Shown here one piece after another: positions 1 through 7,331 of a stretch of 15,567 nt of DNA (position 1 is the first letter of the stretch; the number at the start of each line of letters is the position of its first letter). Source of the stretch: an uncultured Anaerolineae bacterium (GTDB lineage: Bacteria > Chloroflexota > Anaerolineae > Anaerolineales > Villigracilaceae); the NCBI GenBank assembly GCA_903854805.1, contig CAINXK010000512.1:1-15567 (forward strand), read 5' to 3'. The translations under genes were made by a program, and so were the position numbers. A model generated the notes under the pieces. The model did no database searches and was not told the origin of the DNA. It saw only the letters and a list, made by a program, of their open reading frames with translations.

Positions 1-1
1 A

Positions 2-544
2 GTGGTCAGCGCCCATAACGGGTTGGAAGGGCTGGAAATGGTAGAAAAGACCAGGCCAGCCATGATCATCACCGATATTCTCATGCCACGCATGGACGGC
101 TACACCTTCATTCAGAAGCTACGCACATCAGACACCGATTCAAGCCACATCCCGGTCATTTTCCTGTCTGCCACCTTCGTGACACTCGAAGATAAGAATT
201 TTGCCATGAGCCTGGGCGCCACACGCTTCCTCGAGAAACCGGTCGACACAGAAGATTTTTTACTCACCATTGCGGAGATCTGGACCCAGGACCAACAAGA
301 TCTTCCAAACCCCATGAATATGCCAGATTTTTACAAAGGCTATCTTGATCGCCTGGAACAAAAACTGCGCTATAAGAATACCCAGATTGCCCGCACCAGG
401 CAGCTGCTCCCCACCCTGCCCGAAGAACAGCGCGAGGCCTACCAATCGATGATGCAGCTTGCTCAAAATGATCGCGAGAATATCCAAACCGAGCTCCAAG
501 AAGTGTATGATATTCTCGAAAAACTTAAAAAAACAGGACAATAA
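2..544 (+). CDS. Response regulator receiver protein, 5'-truncated
   Basis: The C-terminal part of a two-component response regulator; the gene starts before the window, and the GTG at position 2 is just an internal Val codon. About 90 visible residues form most of a CheY-like receiver: the phospho-acceptor Asp is the D of the TDILMP motif, followed by MDGY, the Ser/Thr switch in the FLSAT strand, and the conserved Lys-Pro in FLEKP. After the receiver come about 85 residues with no DNA-binding domain; they are rich in Glu, Gln, Lys and Leu and look like a helical or coiled-coil tail (roughly visible residues 110-180). So output is probably by protein interaction rather than direct DNA binding, though the missing N-terminus could hold another domain. 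The stop is 3 nt before the next gene, so the two are probably co-transcribed. Confidence 0.85.
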   Translation: MVSAHNGLEGLEMVEKTRPAMIITDILMPRMDGYTFIQKLRTSDTDSSHIPVIFLSATFVTLEDKNFAMSLGATRFLEKPVDTEDFLLTIAEIWTQDQQDLPNPMNMPDFYKGYLDRLEQKLRYKNTQIARTRQLLPTLPEEQREAYQSMMQLAQNDRENIQTELQEVYDILEKLKKTGQ

Positions 545-547
545 CTT

Positions 548-1321
548 ATGACTCAGCCTACCCTGGCCGACCTGGAGCGACTCGCGCGCCAGGCCGGCCA
601 AATTTTGTATGATAGCTATGAAAAAGATCACGATGTGAAATTTAAAGGCATCATCGACCTGGTCACCGAAGTTGACCATGCTTCTGAAAAATTCCTGCTC
701 AGCGAGATCAGCCGCCAGTTCCCCGGACACAGTTTTCTGGCCGAAGAATCGGGCGCCAGTGCAGCCCAGACCGAACACCTTTGGATCATCGATCCACTGG
801 ACGGGACGGTCAACTATGCCCACGGCGTGCCCTTTTTCTGCGTATCCATCGCCTATTCCTATCAAGACCAGGTAATGCTCGGCGCTGTATACGATCCAAT
901 GCGCGCTGAAATGTTCACTGCCGAACGCGGCAAAGGCGCCTGGCTAAACGGACGCCAACTTAAGACAACTGGCGCAGAAGAATTACTAAAAAGTCTGCTT
1001 GTAACCGGATTTCCCTATGAACTCTGGAAGACCAAGCGCAATAATTTTGACTATTTTGAAAAATTGGGGATGCAGAGCCAGGGCGTACGCCGGTTGGGTT
1101 CCGCCGCACTGGATCTATGCTACATTGCCGCGGGACGGCTGGATGGTTATTGGGAGTTTTCTCTCAAAGCCTGGGACATTGCCGCAGGCGGCCTAATCGC
1201 CGAAGAAGCCGGCGCGCTTGTCACCAATAGCGAAGGCAAACCAGAATACTTGACCACACCCCAATCTGTGGTTGCGGCCAACCCGGTTTTACACCCAAAG
1301 CTGCTCGACCAGCTTCAATGA
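548..1321 (+). CDS. Inositol monophosphatase family protein
   Basis: A Mg2+-dependent, Li+-sensitive-type sugar or inositol phosphate phosphatase of the IMPase/SuhB family, cytoplasmic, 257 aa (usual length 250-275). Metal-binding motifs are all present: AEES at residues 65-68 (Glu66), the WIIDPLDGT motif at 79-87 (Asp82, Asp85), and WDIAAGG with Asp210, followed by the EEAGA segment. These carry the three-metal active site of the family. Within the family the substrate may be myo-inositol 1-phosphate, fructose 1,6-bisphosphate, histidinol phosphate or 3'-phosphoadenosine phosphate; sequence alone does not decide. The start is the ATG 3 nt after the response-regulator stop; an AGGAC Shine-Dalgarno-like stretch lies just upstream inside the end of that gene, so translation may be coupled. 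Confidence 0.92.
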   Translation: MTQPTLADLERLARQAGQILYDSYEKDHDVKFKGIIDLVTEVDHASEKFLLSEISRQFPGHSFLAEESGASAAQTEHLWIIDPLDGTVNYAHGVPFFCVSIAYSYQDQVMLGAVYDPMRAEMFTAERGKGAWLNGRQLKTTGAEELLKSLLVTGFPYELWKTKRNNFDYFEKLGMQSQGVRRLGSAALDLCYIAAGRLDGYWEFSLKAWDIAAGGLIAEEAGALVTNSEGKPEYLTTPQSVVAANPVLHPKLLDQLQ

Positions 1322-1363
1322 ACCACTCCGGAATATAAGATCAAGAAAACAGAGCTTATCGTA

Positions 1364-1428
1364 AATAATGGCTAACGGTCAAACCGGTTGGATTTTGCGC
1401 CATTATTCAGGTTATTTACCTTAACCTG
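1364..1428 (+). repeat. Two consecutive inverted repeats downstream of the phosphatase gene
   Basis: First, a 9-bp perfect arm AATAATGGC at 1364-1372 pairs with GCCATTATT at 1399-1407; its loop contains the self-complementary AACCGGTT, so it can fold further. Second, CAGGTTA at 1408-1414 pairs with TAACCTG at 1422-1428 across a 7-nt loop. Together they would fold into a two-hairpin 3' end on the phosphatase mRNA, starting 43 nt after its stop. There is no U-run, so a role in Rho-independent termination is doubtful; protection of the 3' end is an alternative. Confidence 0.45.
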
Positions 1429-1547
1429 TCAAGTTGAACAAAAACGTTCGATCTGCTCATGGGTTCCACCCGCTGGCTGCCAGGTTTTCTCGAAACCATC
1501 CTGATTTGTCCACGCAGCGCAACGAGAATCCATGTTCTGCTCCGCAG

Positions 1548-1585
1548 GTGGTGATTTGACGGAATGTCTTCCGTCAAATCACCAC
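1548..1585. repeat. Perfect 17-bp-arm hairpin, 4-nt loop
   Basis: The arm at 1548-1564 (GTGGTGATTTGACGGAA) is the exact reverse complement of 1569-1585, around the loop TGTC. On the plus strand it is followed by six A's, not T's, and on the minus strand no T-run follows, so it lacks the U-tract of an intrinsic terminator in either direction. It could be a REP/MITE-like palindromic element or a large operator. There are no genes within 150 bp on either side. Confidence 0.7.
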
Positions 1586-1737
1586 AAAAAATAACTCCCA
1601 ACGATCCAGAATGACTCTAGCCATCCGGGCAGCATACCCCGTTTGTAAATACCTTGAGTTTTATTTAACGTCAACAATTTTCACAAAACCACCTGTAAGC
1701 AAACCCAATCCAGCTGACCCTTAAACCTCTATCCAGG

Positions 1738-2685
1738 TTAACTTACCTGTCTGGCAATATCTTCGCGCAACCAGGCCACAGTTTCTTTAATCGCCTGTGA
1801 AAGTGGTGTTGCTTTTAAGCCAAAAACCTTTTCAGCCTTACTGGTATCCACCACAAAAGGCTGGGTCCACTCATACATCATCTCAACTGACTCACGGATC
1901 ATCGGATTGAACAGCCCCAAGAAACGCATCATCATCGCCCCACCCAACAGCACCTTGACCGGCTTACCAAGCTCGGCTTCCAACAATTTAACAAATTCAG
2001 CCTGAGTCACAGGTGCTGGGCTTGGCGTAAACCAGATCTGGCCAAACGCTTCATCATGTGTACCAAGCGTGGCAAGTAATTTACCAAAATCAACCACATA
2101 TGAAAAAGTATGCGCCTGATCCATGCGCCCGATCAGGTTAATGGTTTTGCCCAACAGCGCCGGGCGAATAGCCAGGTCGGTGACCGCATGATCTTCCGGG
2201 CCAAAGAAGTTTGATGCCCGCCCGATTGTCGCGCGGATTTTCCCGGCCGTGTGGGCAGACATGACGGCCTCGGCCAATTCAGCCCTTACCTTCCCTTTTT
2301 TTGTATGTGGCTGATAGGGCATATCCTCACTGATAGGCACACCGTGGGTATCGCCGTACATATAGAGATTGTCAGCCACCACCAGCTTGGCCCCATTTTT
2401 TTCAACAGCGCCCAGAATAGCGGCCTGAAAAGCTGGAAACTTCTCAGCCCATTCATAATAGAGCGGTTGGGCACACTGATAAACCACGCTTGCATCCCTG
2501 GTTAACTCAATATTCCTTTGCAGATCATAGGCATCCCCGGCCACAACTTCCACAGCAGCAGGTAGTCCGCTCACTTTTCCAGAGCGGTTCAGCATGCGCA
2601 CGCGCTTACCCAGCCTTACCAATTCCCGTGCAGCCGACTTGCCCAGGGGACCTGTTCCAAATATTACATGCAGTTCGTCTTTCAT
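1738..2685 (-). CDS. NAD(P)-dependent SDR/epimerase-like protein (atypical)
   Basis: A 315-aa protein of the NAD-dependent epimerase/dehydratase (extended or atypical SDR) superfamily. The Rossmann nucleotide-binding motif GTGPLG is at residues 10-15, followed about 20 residues later by an Arg (in LNRSG) of the kind that favours NADP(H). Later landmarks are the VVADNLYMYG strand/loop and the FSYVVDFGKLL segment typical of the substrate-binding half. The catalytic YxxxK is not apparent: where it is expected the sequence runs PHTKKGKVRAE, so it may be an atypical SDR (a redox sensor, reductase or non-catalytic form) rather than a sugar epimerase. The start ATG has a good GGAGA ribosome binding site. 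It is the third gene of the tetR-flavoprotein-SDR operon, 28 nt after the flavoprotein. Substrate unknown. Confidence 0.85.
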   Translation of the reverse strand: MKDELHVIFGTGPLGKSAARELVRLGKRVRMLNRSGKVSGLPAAVEVVAGDAYDLQRNIELTRDASVVYQCAQPLYYEWAEKFPAFQAAILGAVEKNGAKLVVADNLYMYGDTHGVPISEDMPYQPHTKKGKVRAELAEAVMSAHTAGKIRATIGRASNFFGPEDHAVTDLAIRPALLGKTINLIGRMDQAHTFSYVVDFGKLLATLGTHDEAFGQIWFTPSPAPVTQAEFVKLLEAELGKPVKVLLGGAMMMRFLGLFNPMIRESVEMMYEWTQPFVVDTSKAEKVFGLKATPLSQAIKETVAWLREDIARQVS

Positions 2686-2713
2686 TCTATTTTCTCCATT
2701 AAAAAGTTATTTC

Positions 2714-4042
2714 TCAAGAATAAGATTTACGTTTTAGCAGCTTTTGCACGCCATACTTTTTGGCTTGCTGAAACCAGCCAAAACCACCGATAAAACGGTA
2801 CAACCAGGCCGGAATAATTGGTTTTGCCAGCAGGGTGGTGGCAGCCGTGGGAATGCTTTCGCCCTTAATCAGAGCCTGCGCAGCCAGATCCAGCGCTTTC
2901 TTAATCAGGATGGCCGGCCCACCCGCATCCTTCAGAGCTTCCCCGTGCACCAATCCTTCGCCCGCCCCCAGGGCCAGGGACCCGGCCCAGGTAAAGCCGG
3001 CCTCTCGGGCAAAGACTTCACAGATAGCCAACGCGGTTGCATTATGGGCCGCTTCCGGAAAACCGCTGTTTGCCAGCGCAGCAAATAAAGCCGGCCGAAG
3101 ATTCTCTGCATTGCGCCGATGTGCAGCGATGCGCTCAAGTGCATCGATCACTGGTGCCGGCAAAGAATCCACATACAGCGGAAAAGCCAGCAGCACCAGA
3201 TCAGCCACATCCACCTCAGCCAGCAGAGCTTTCATCTTTTCGGCTGAGCGCAAAACGGTATGTAAATAAATCGTTTCGACCTGAATTGATTGAGCACTCA
3301 ACTGATCCAGCAAATAGCCACCCAGCGCGTGGGAAGTACTCTTTCTTGTCCGTGGACTGCCCACAAGCAGCAAAGCACGCCTAATTGGGTGAGCTGCCTG
3401 GCCGCTGCTAACAAGCGCAGGCATGGGAAAACGCGAGCTGTCTTCAGGAATTTTAATGACCGGCTGCTTACGGCCGTTTTGCAGATCATCCAGACTGTTT
3501 TGCAAGACAGCCTGGATCTCGCCCTCAGATTGACCGGCCAAAACCACTGCACTGGCAGATTTCTGCGCATAAAAATTAATGGCATTCCGCTGGCAAAGCT
3601 GTCGAAAAACCGCTTCAGCATGCCGATCGGCCTTTGGCATCCAACCCAAAGCCAGAAAGTCGGGATATTTGTCATAACGTTTCTGGTGATGCGTTTCGCC
3701 ATCCAACTTGGCAAAAAACGGCGATATATTCTGTATCTGGTGATCAACCATGCGTTTCAATGCCGAAGAATAACCGCCAAAAGTCACAGGGGTCAGGTAA
3801 ACCACCAAATCACTGCGTATCACTGTTTCAGCGATGCTGCGATTGTCATCATCCACATTGCAAACACCCGGACTGCGGATCCAACAGAAAAAATCGCCGG
3901 CGCAGTTGCCGATTTTTTGATCGATCAGCAAGATATGCTCGACCTGCCAACCCCGGTTTTGAAGCTCATGGTTAAGTGCCCCGCGCACACTGCTGGCCGT
4001 GCTATCATTTCTTTGAGAACCATCCAGTAGAATTGCTTTCAT
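2714..4042 (-). CDS. Tandem two-domain flavodoxin-like NAD(P)H-dependent FMN reductase
   Basis: A 442-aa cytoplasmic protein made of two flavodoxin-like / NADPH-dependent FMN-reductase-type domains joined head to tail. Domain 1 (about residues 1-190) opens with the beta-strand plus phosphate-binding loop LLDGSQRNDS, then a Cys-containing CAGDFFCW segment, PGVC, an acidic DDD, the SDLVVYLTPV strand and GGYSSALKRMVD. Domain 2 (about 215-400) repeats the plan: LLLVGSPRTRKST, then ADLVLLAFPLYVDSLPAP. The Cys set in domain 1 is Cys47, Cys53 and Cys61; relatives known as iron-sulfur flavoproteins have more closely packed Cys, so a cluster is uncertain here. It ends in a basic tail (QKLLKRKS). The start ATG follows an AGAGG site. 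It lies 79 nt downstream of tetR and 28 nt upstream of the SDR gene, suggesting an inducible redox step acting with the SDR. Substrate unknown. Confidence 0.85.
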   Translation of the reverse strand: MKAILLDGSQRNDSTASSVRGALNHELQNRGWQVEHILLIDQKIGNCAGDFFCWIRSPGVCNVDDDNRSIAETVIRSDLVVYLTPVTFGGYSSALKRMVDHQIQNISPFFAKLDGETHHQKRYDKYPDFLALGWMPKADRHAEAVFRQLCQRNAINFYAQKSASAVVLAGQSEGEIQAVLQNSLDDLQNGRKQPVIKIPEDSSRFPMPALVSSGQAAHPIRRALLLVGSPRTRKSTSHALGGYLLDQLSAQSIQVETIYLHTVLRSAEKMKALLAEVDVADLVLLAFPLYVDSLPAPVIDALERIAAHRRNAENLRPALFAALANSGFPEAAHNATALAICEVFAREAGFTWAGSLALGAGEGLVHGEALKDAGGPAILIKKALDLAAQALIKGESIPTAATTLLAKPIIPAWLYRFIGGFGWFQQAKKYGVQKLLKRKSYS

Positions 4043-4121
4043 AATTAACCTCTATTCAATAAGTCAAACATCCCGACCCTGAAAAGGCATTGATCAAGTT
4101 ACCAGCCAACACAATAGCGGG

Positions 4122-4811
4122 TCACCCGGCAATAAAGTGATTATTCAACATTTCAAGCTCATATAAATACAGCGCATCACCATCCAACCCAAAAGGAGGC
4201 AAATTCCCGGCAATTTCCAGCGAAACCAGGCCATGTACCTGGCTCCAGAACAAGACTGCCACAGACAGGCTCAAAAGATCAGCTTCACCACCATGGGTTT
4301 TCCAAATCGAAAAAGCGGGTCCAAAACCCGGTGCAACTTGTGGAAAATTACCAACCCTCAGTTTTCCTGTCACCCGCAAGGCTTCTACAACGCTGACCAA
4401 CACCCCCAGTGAACGCGCCCCCGAAGGCAGCACTCGCTCCAAAGGAGCGACATAGCCTGGAATGGGCGTGCCAAAAATCAATTGATAACGCTGAGGATAA
4501 GTATGCGCCCAGTTACGGTACGCCAGTCCGATGGCGGTCAATCTGCCAGCCGGATCATCCGGCGAAATGGCATCCCGTGCCGCAATCTGCGAATCCCCAA
4601 AAGAAGTATATGCATCAATGATGAGTGCCGTCACCAGATCGTCCCGACAAGGAAAGTAATTGTAAATCGCCGGGGCTGTGATCTCCAATTCGCGCGCGAT
4701 GGCCCGCAGCGAGAGAGCCGGTGCACCAACCTCGCTTATTTGTCGCCAGGCGGTTTCCTTGATGGCATCCTGAAAGTTTGGAAATTGAGAAGTTCGTTTC
4801 GGCCTGACCAT
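4122..4811 (-). CDS. TetR family repressor with WHG C-terminal domain
   Basis: A 229-aa transcriptional repressor. The N-terminal TetR helix-turn-helix covers about residues 15-60 (AIARELEITAPAIYNYFPCRDDLV; the YNYF recognition helix is typical). The C-terminal ligand domain carries features of the WHG type: NWAHTYPQRYQLIFGTPIPGY near 98-118 and FWSQVHGLVSLEIAG near the end, with the Trp and His-Gly that name the family. The start ATG has a GGAGA ribosome binding site 7 nt upstream, and the perfect palindromic operator begins 11 nt upstream of the ATG, so it almost certainly represses its own promoter. It is the first gene of a three-gene operon; the co-transcribed flavoprotein and SDR are its probable main targets. 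The divergent glycosidase gene starts 132 bp away and could be affected. Inducer unknown. Confidence 0.93.
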   Translation of the reverse strand: MVRPKRTSQFPNFQDAIKETAWRQISEVGAPALSLRAIARELEITAPAIYNYFPCRDDLVTALIIDAYTSFGDSQIAARDAISPDDPAGRLTAIGLAYRNWAHTYPQRYQLIFGTPIPGYVAPLERVLPSGARSLGVLVSVVEALRVTGKLRVGNFPQVAPGFGPAFSIWKTHGGEADLLSLSVAVLFWSQVHGLVSLEIAGNLPPFGLDGDALYLYELEMLNNHFIAG

Positions 4812-4822
4812 ACTATCTCCAA

Positions 4823-4865
4823 GATAAACGCTGTATATTTACAGTGTAAATATACAGCGTTTATC
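4823..4865. promoter_or_regulatory. Perfect 43-bp palindrome, candidate TetR operator
   Basis: Two 21-bp arms (4823-4843 and 4845-4865) are exact reverse complements around a single central base (G at 4844). The core reads TTTACAGTGTAAA, the usual look of TetR-family operators. It is unusually long for one dimer and could seat two dimers. It begins 11 nt upstream of the tetR ATG and contains the tetR -10 box, so bound repressor would block RNA polymerase. It lies about 40 bp upstream of the -35 of the divergent glycosidase promoter. Confidence 0.9.
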
Positions 4866-4877
4866 TATTTTCGTCAA
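4849..4877 (-). promoter_or_regulatory. Sigma70-like promoter of the tetR operon
   Basis: On the minus strand, -35 TTGACG (4872-4877), a 17-nt spacer, and -10 TATATT (4849-4854). The -10 lies inside the operator palindrome. The predicted start site is near 4842, about 30 nt before the tetR ATG. No other strong promoter was seen ahead of the flavoprotein or SDR genes, so all three are probably read from here. Confidence 0.75.
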
Positions 4878-4904
4878 CCAGAAATTTTCACACGCTTTTC
4901 CCCT

Positions 4905-4933
4905 TTGACCTGTGACGCTGTTACACGTACAAT
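4905..4933 (+). promoter_or_regulatory. Sigma70-like promoter of the glycosidase-darA operon, leaderless
   Basis: -35 TTGACC (4905-4910), exactly 17 nt, -10 TACAAT (4928-4933). The expected start site at about 4940 is only 2-4 nt before the ATG at 4943, leaving no room for a Shine-Dalgarno site, and none is visible. This predicts a leaderless mRNA. Confidence 0.72.
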
Positions 4934-4942
4934 AGTTGCAGT

Positions 4943-7321
4943 ATGCGTATATGGAATCTCGTTCCCGGTGACCCGCTTCAGCTCACAATCGCTGCTGATG
5001 CTCGTTTTACTATCCCAGACTATATAAATGACCATATTTGGGATCTTGATCTAAGCGGCGGTGACCCATCCGCCGTGGCCTTGCGCACTACCTTCGGCTT
5101 GCGTGCACGCCTGATGCGTATTTTTCCACGCTTTACTGAAAATGGAAAAGCCATCAATGACCCTGCAGAGTTTGCCATTCCGCCACACGTACGCGCTTTT
5201 TACCCAAATTTTCTTTCAATCACCTTTTCCCCTTATCCAGGTGTGGATGTAACGGCTGACTATTGGGTTGCATCGTCCCAGGTCGCCAGTGGACGATTCA
5301 CTGTCACAAATCACTCTCTCATCCACCACCCGATCCGGTTTGAACTGGTCGGACAGCTGATCCCCCTGGATGGACAGAATATGACTACCAACCAGCGCCA
5401 GTCTGTCACCACGCTAGAAGGACAGATTGATGACCTGCGCCCGGTCCTATTTCTCACCGGCGGACCACAGGCAGGCCCCGGCCCCTATTCCTCGCTGGCG
5501 CTTATTCTGGATCTGGCCCCCGGGGCATCACGTCAGGTTACCTGGGCACTTGCAACGCTCAAAGACGCCCAAAGCTCGTTTGAACTGGCCCGAAAAACCG
5601 TCGCACGCCCCTTCGATGCAGAAAAAGCACTGATTGAATTACTCAATGCAAGCGAAACAGTTGAGATATATACTGGCGATCCGGATTGGGATGCCACGCT
5701 TGCTTTTACGCAAAAAAACGCATTCAGTTTGCTGATGGGACCGAGTGAACATCTGCCACACTCCAGTTTTGTCTTATCGCGACAGCCAGACCAAGGGTAT
5801 TCACGCCTGGGTGATGGCAGCGATTATCAACATTTTTGGAATGGCCAGCCAGCCTTGGAAGCCTATTATCTTTCAACACTTTTACCTGCGGCTCCAAAAT
5901 ATATGCGGGGTGTATTACAAAATTATCTAAGTGTGCAGGATACACACAACGGCACCATCGACTGTAAGCCTGGTCTGGCAGGTCAGCGGGGACGTTTTTT
6001 GGCTGCGCCTTATCTCGCCAGTCTGGTCTGGCGTCTTGCTCAAGCCGGGCGCGACAAAGAATTCATCATCTCCGTGTATCCCGCACTGCTAGCCTTCTTC
6101 TGGTCCTGGTTTTCACCAGCGCGCGACCACGATCACAACGGACTGCCGGAATGGCAGCATCCAACCCAGACCGGATTTGATGAAAACCCACTCTTTGATG
6201 GCTGGCATACCTGGGCCAAAGGTATCAACATTACCACGGTCCAAAGCCCGGCACTTTCAGCTGCGCTTTTCCGCGAGGCTGAGTGCCTCATGAAAATGGC
6301 CGACCTGCTAGGACGATCATCTGACATTATTACGCTCAAAGCCCAATCTGAGACATTGCGCCAGGGTGTTCATGCCTGCTGGGATGCCGATAACGTGCTC
6401 TTTCGCTATGCCGACCGTGATACTCACTTGAGTCTGCCAGGTAAATTAGTCAGCGAACGTCAGGCTGCACACGAATTCACGCTGCAAAAAGAATTCAAAC
6501 AACCTGTCAGACTTGTCATCCGGATTCTGGGCAAGGACGAAGCTCTTAAGCGTCCGCATGTTATCATCACAGGAAAATTGAATGGCGATGAACAAACAGA
6601 AATACTCAACACCCGTGATTTCACCTACAGCTCCAGCGGAGCGGTAGCCACCAGCGAAAAAGTCTACACATCGCTTGGAAGTTTTGAATTCGATGGGCTT
6701 AGCCACCAGGATCGCATCAACATCCAAACAGTAGACCTGACCATTGCTGACCATACCCTGCTACTGCCACTCTGGGCTGGCATTCCGAGCAAACACGAAG
6801 CGCACTCTCTCATCTACCAAACGATTCTCGATGCCAACCAGTTCGACCATCCTTATGGGATCCCAGCTTTGCCGCGTTTGTTTATCAAGGAAGCCGACCC
6901 GGTCAGCAACAGCGTTCACCTGCCCTGGAACCACCTGATAGGTGAAGGCCTGTTAGCCTATGGTTACCGCCGTGAGGCTGTCAGATTGACGGCACACATC
7001 ACTTCAGCTGTCATCCAGAACCTCAAACGCTCACAGGCTTTTTATCGTACTTACCATGCCGAAACCGGTGCAGGATTGGGCGAACGCAACACACTACAAG
7101 GACTGGCTCCACTCGGACTTTTTCTTTCTGCGCTGGGAGTTGAAATCCAATCACCCACCAGGGTGATTCTCACGGGAGAAAACCTATTCCCATGGCCGGT
7201 TACGGTAAAATATAGAGGCTTGACGGTCACACGCCTGATGGGACAGACAGAAGTGATCTTCCCAAATGGCCAGCCGATTACGTTAAACGACCCCACCAAC
7301 GCAGTCATTGCGTGCGAATGA
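4943..7321 (+). CDS. Glycoside hydrolase-like (alpha/alpha)6-barrel protein
   Basis: A 792-aa protein with the architecture of GH-G-clan and related glycosidases (trehalase / GH63 / mannosylglycerate-hydrolase-like / amylo-1,6-glucosidase type); the exact family is not assigned. Residues about 1-235 look like a beta-sandwich. From about 245 to 500 and again about 605 to 755 come helical-barrel segments: HFWNGQPALEAYYL (W299), YLASLVWRLAQ, DHDHNGLPEWQHP (D395, E403), GFDENPLFDGW (D413), then LPLWAGIPS, HLPWNHLIGEGLLAYGY and GERNTLQGLAPLGLF. The acidic residues are candidates for catalysis but I cannot assign acid and base. Between the barrel halves lies a beta-rich insert, about 505-600. There is no signal peptide, so it should act in the cytoplasm. 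Start: the ATG next to a -10 box, apparently leaderless; no better in-frame start with an RBS follows. The stop overlaps the ribosome binding site of the first darA. Confidence 0.78.
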   Translation: MRIWNLVPGDPLQLTIAADARFTIPDYINDHIWDLDLSGGDPSAVALRTTFGLRARLMRIFPRFTENGKAINDPAEFAIPPHVRAFYPNFLSITFSPYPGVDVTADYWVASSQVASGRFTVTNHSLIHHPIRFELVGQLIPLDGQNMTTNQRQSVTTLEGQIDDLRPVLFLTGGPQAGPGPYSSLALILDLAPGASRQVTWALATLKDAQSSFELARKTVARPFDAEKALIELLNASETVEIYTGDPDWDATLAFTQKNAFSLLMGPSEHLPHSSFVLSRQPDQGYSRLGDGSDYQHFWNGQPALEAYYLSTLLPAAPKYMRGVLQNYLSVQDTHNGTIDCKPGLAGQRGRFLAAPYLASLVWRLAQAGRDKEFIISVYPALLAFFWSWFSPARDHDHNGLPEWQHPTQTGFDENPLFDGWHTWAKGINITTVQSPALSAALFREAECLMKMADLLGRSSDIITLKAQSETLRQGVHACWDADNVLFRYADRDTHLSLPGKLVSERQAAHEFTLQKEFKQPVRLVIRILGKDEALKRPHVIITGKLNGDEQTEILNTRDFTYSSSGAVATSEKVYTSLGSFEFDGLSHQDRINIQTVDLTIADHTLLLPLWAGIPSKHEAHSLIYQTILDANQFDHPYGIPALPRLFIKEADPVSNSVHLPWNHLIGEGLLAYGYRREAVRLTAHITSAVIQNLKRSQAFYRTYHAETGAGLGERNTLQGLAPLGLFLSALGVEIQSPTRVILTGENLFPWPVTVKYRGLTVTRLMGQTEVIFPNGQPITLNDPTNAVIACE

Positions 7322-7331
7322 GGAGTATTTG

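Larger units (their letters stand above)
1322..1737. other. Non-coding gap between convergent genes
   Basis: A 416-bp stretch between the stop of the phosphatase (+) and the stop of the SDR (-). I found no convincing gene in any frame; the longest frames are about 60 codons, of odd composition and without a ribosome binding site. What it does hold is secondary structure: two adjacent inverted repeats at 1364-1428 and a perfect hairpin at 1548-1585, listed separately. No clear U-tract intrinsic terminator was seen for either flanking gene. Confidence 0.6.

Noticed and set aside
1548..1585. The 17-bp hairpin as an intrinsic terminator
   Set aside because: An A-run, not a T-run, follows on the plus strand and there is no T-run on the other side.
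1416..1601. A 61-codon minus-strand frame near the 17-bp hairpin
   Set aside because: It covers the hairpin itself, has no ribosome binding site and no family resemblance.
2835..4030. Plus-strand open frames of 110-250 codons opposite the flavoprotein gene
   Set aside because: They lie antisense to a gene with clear family motifs, a good ribosome binding site and operon context; their compositions are those of shadow frames.
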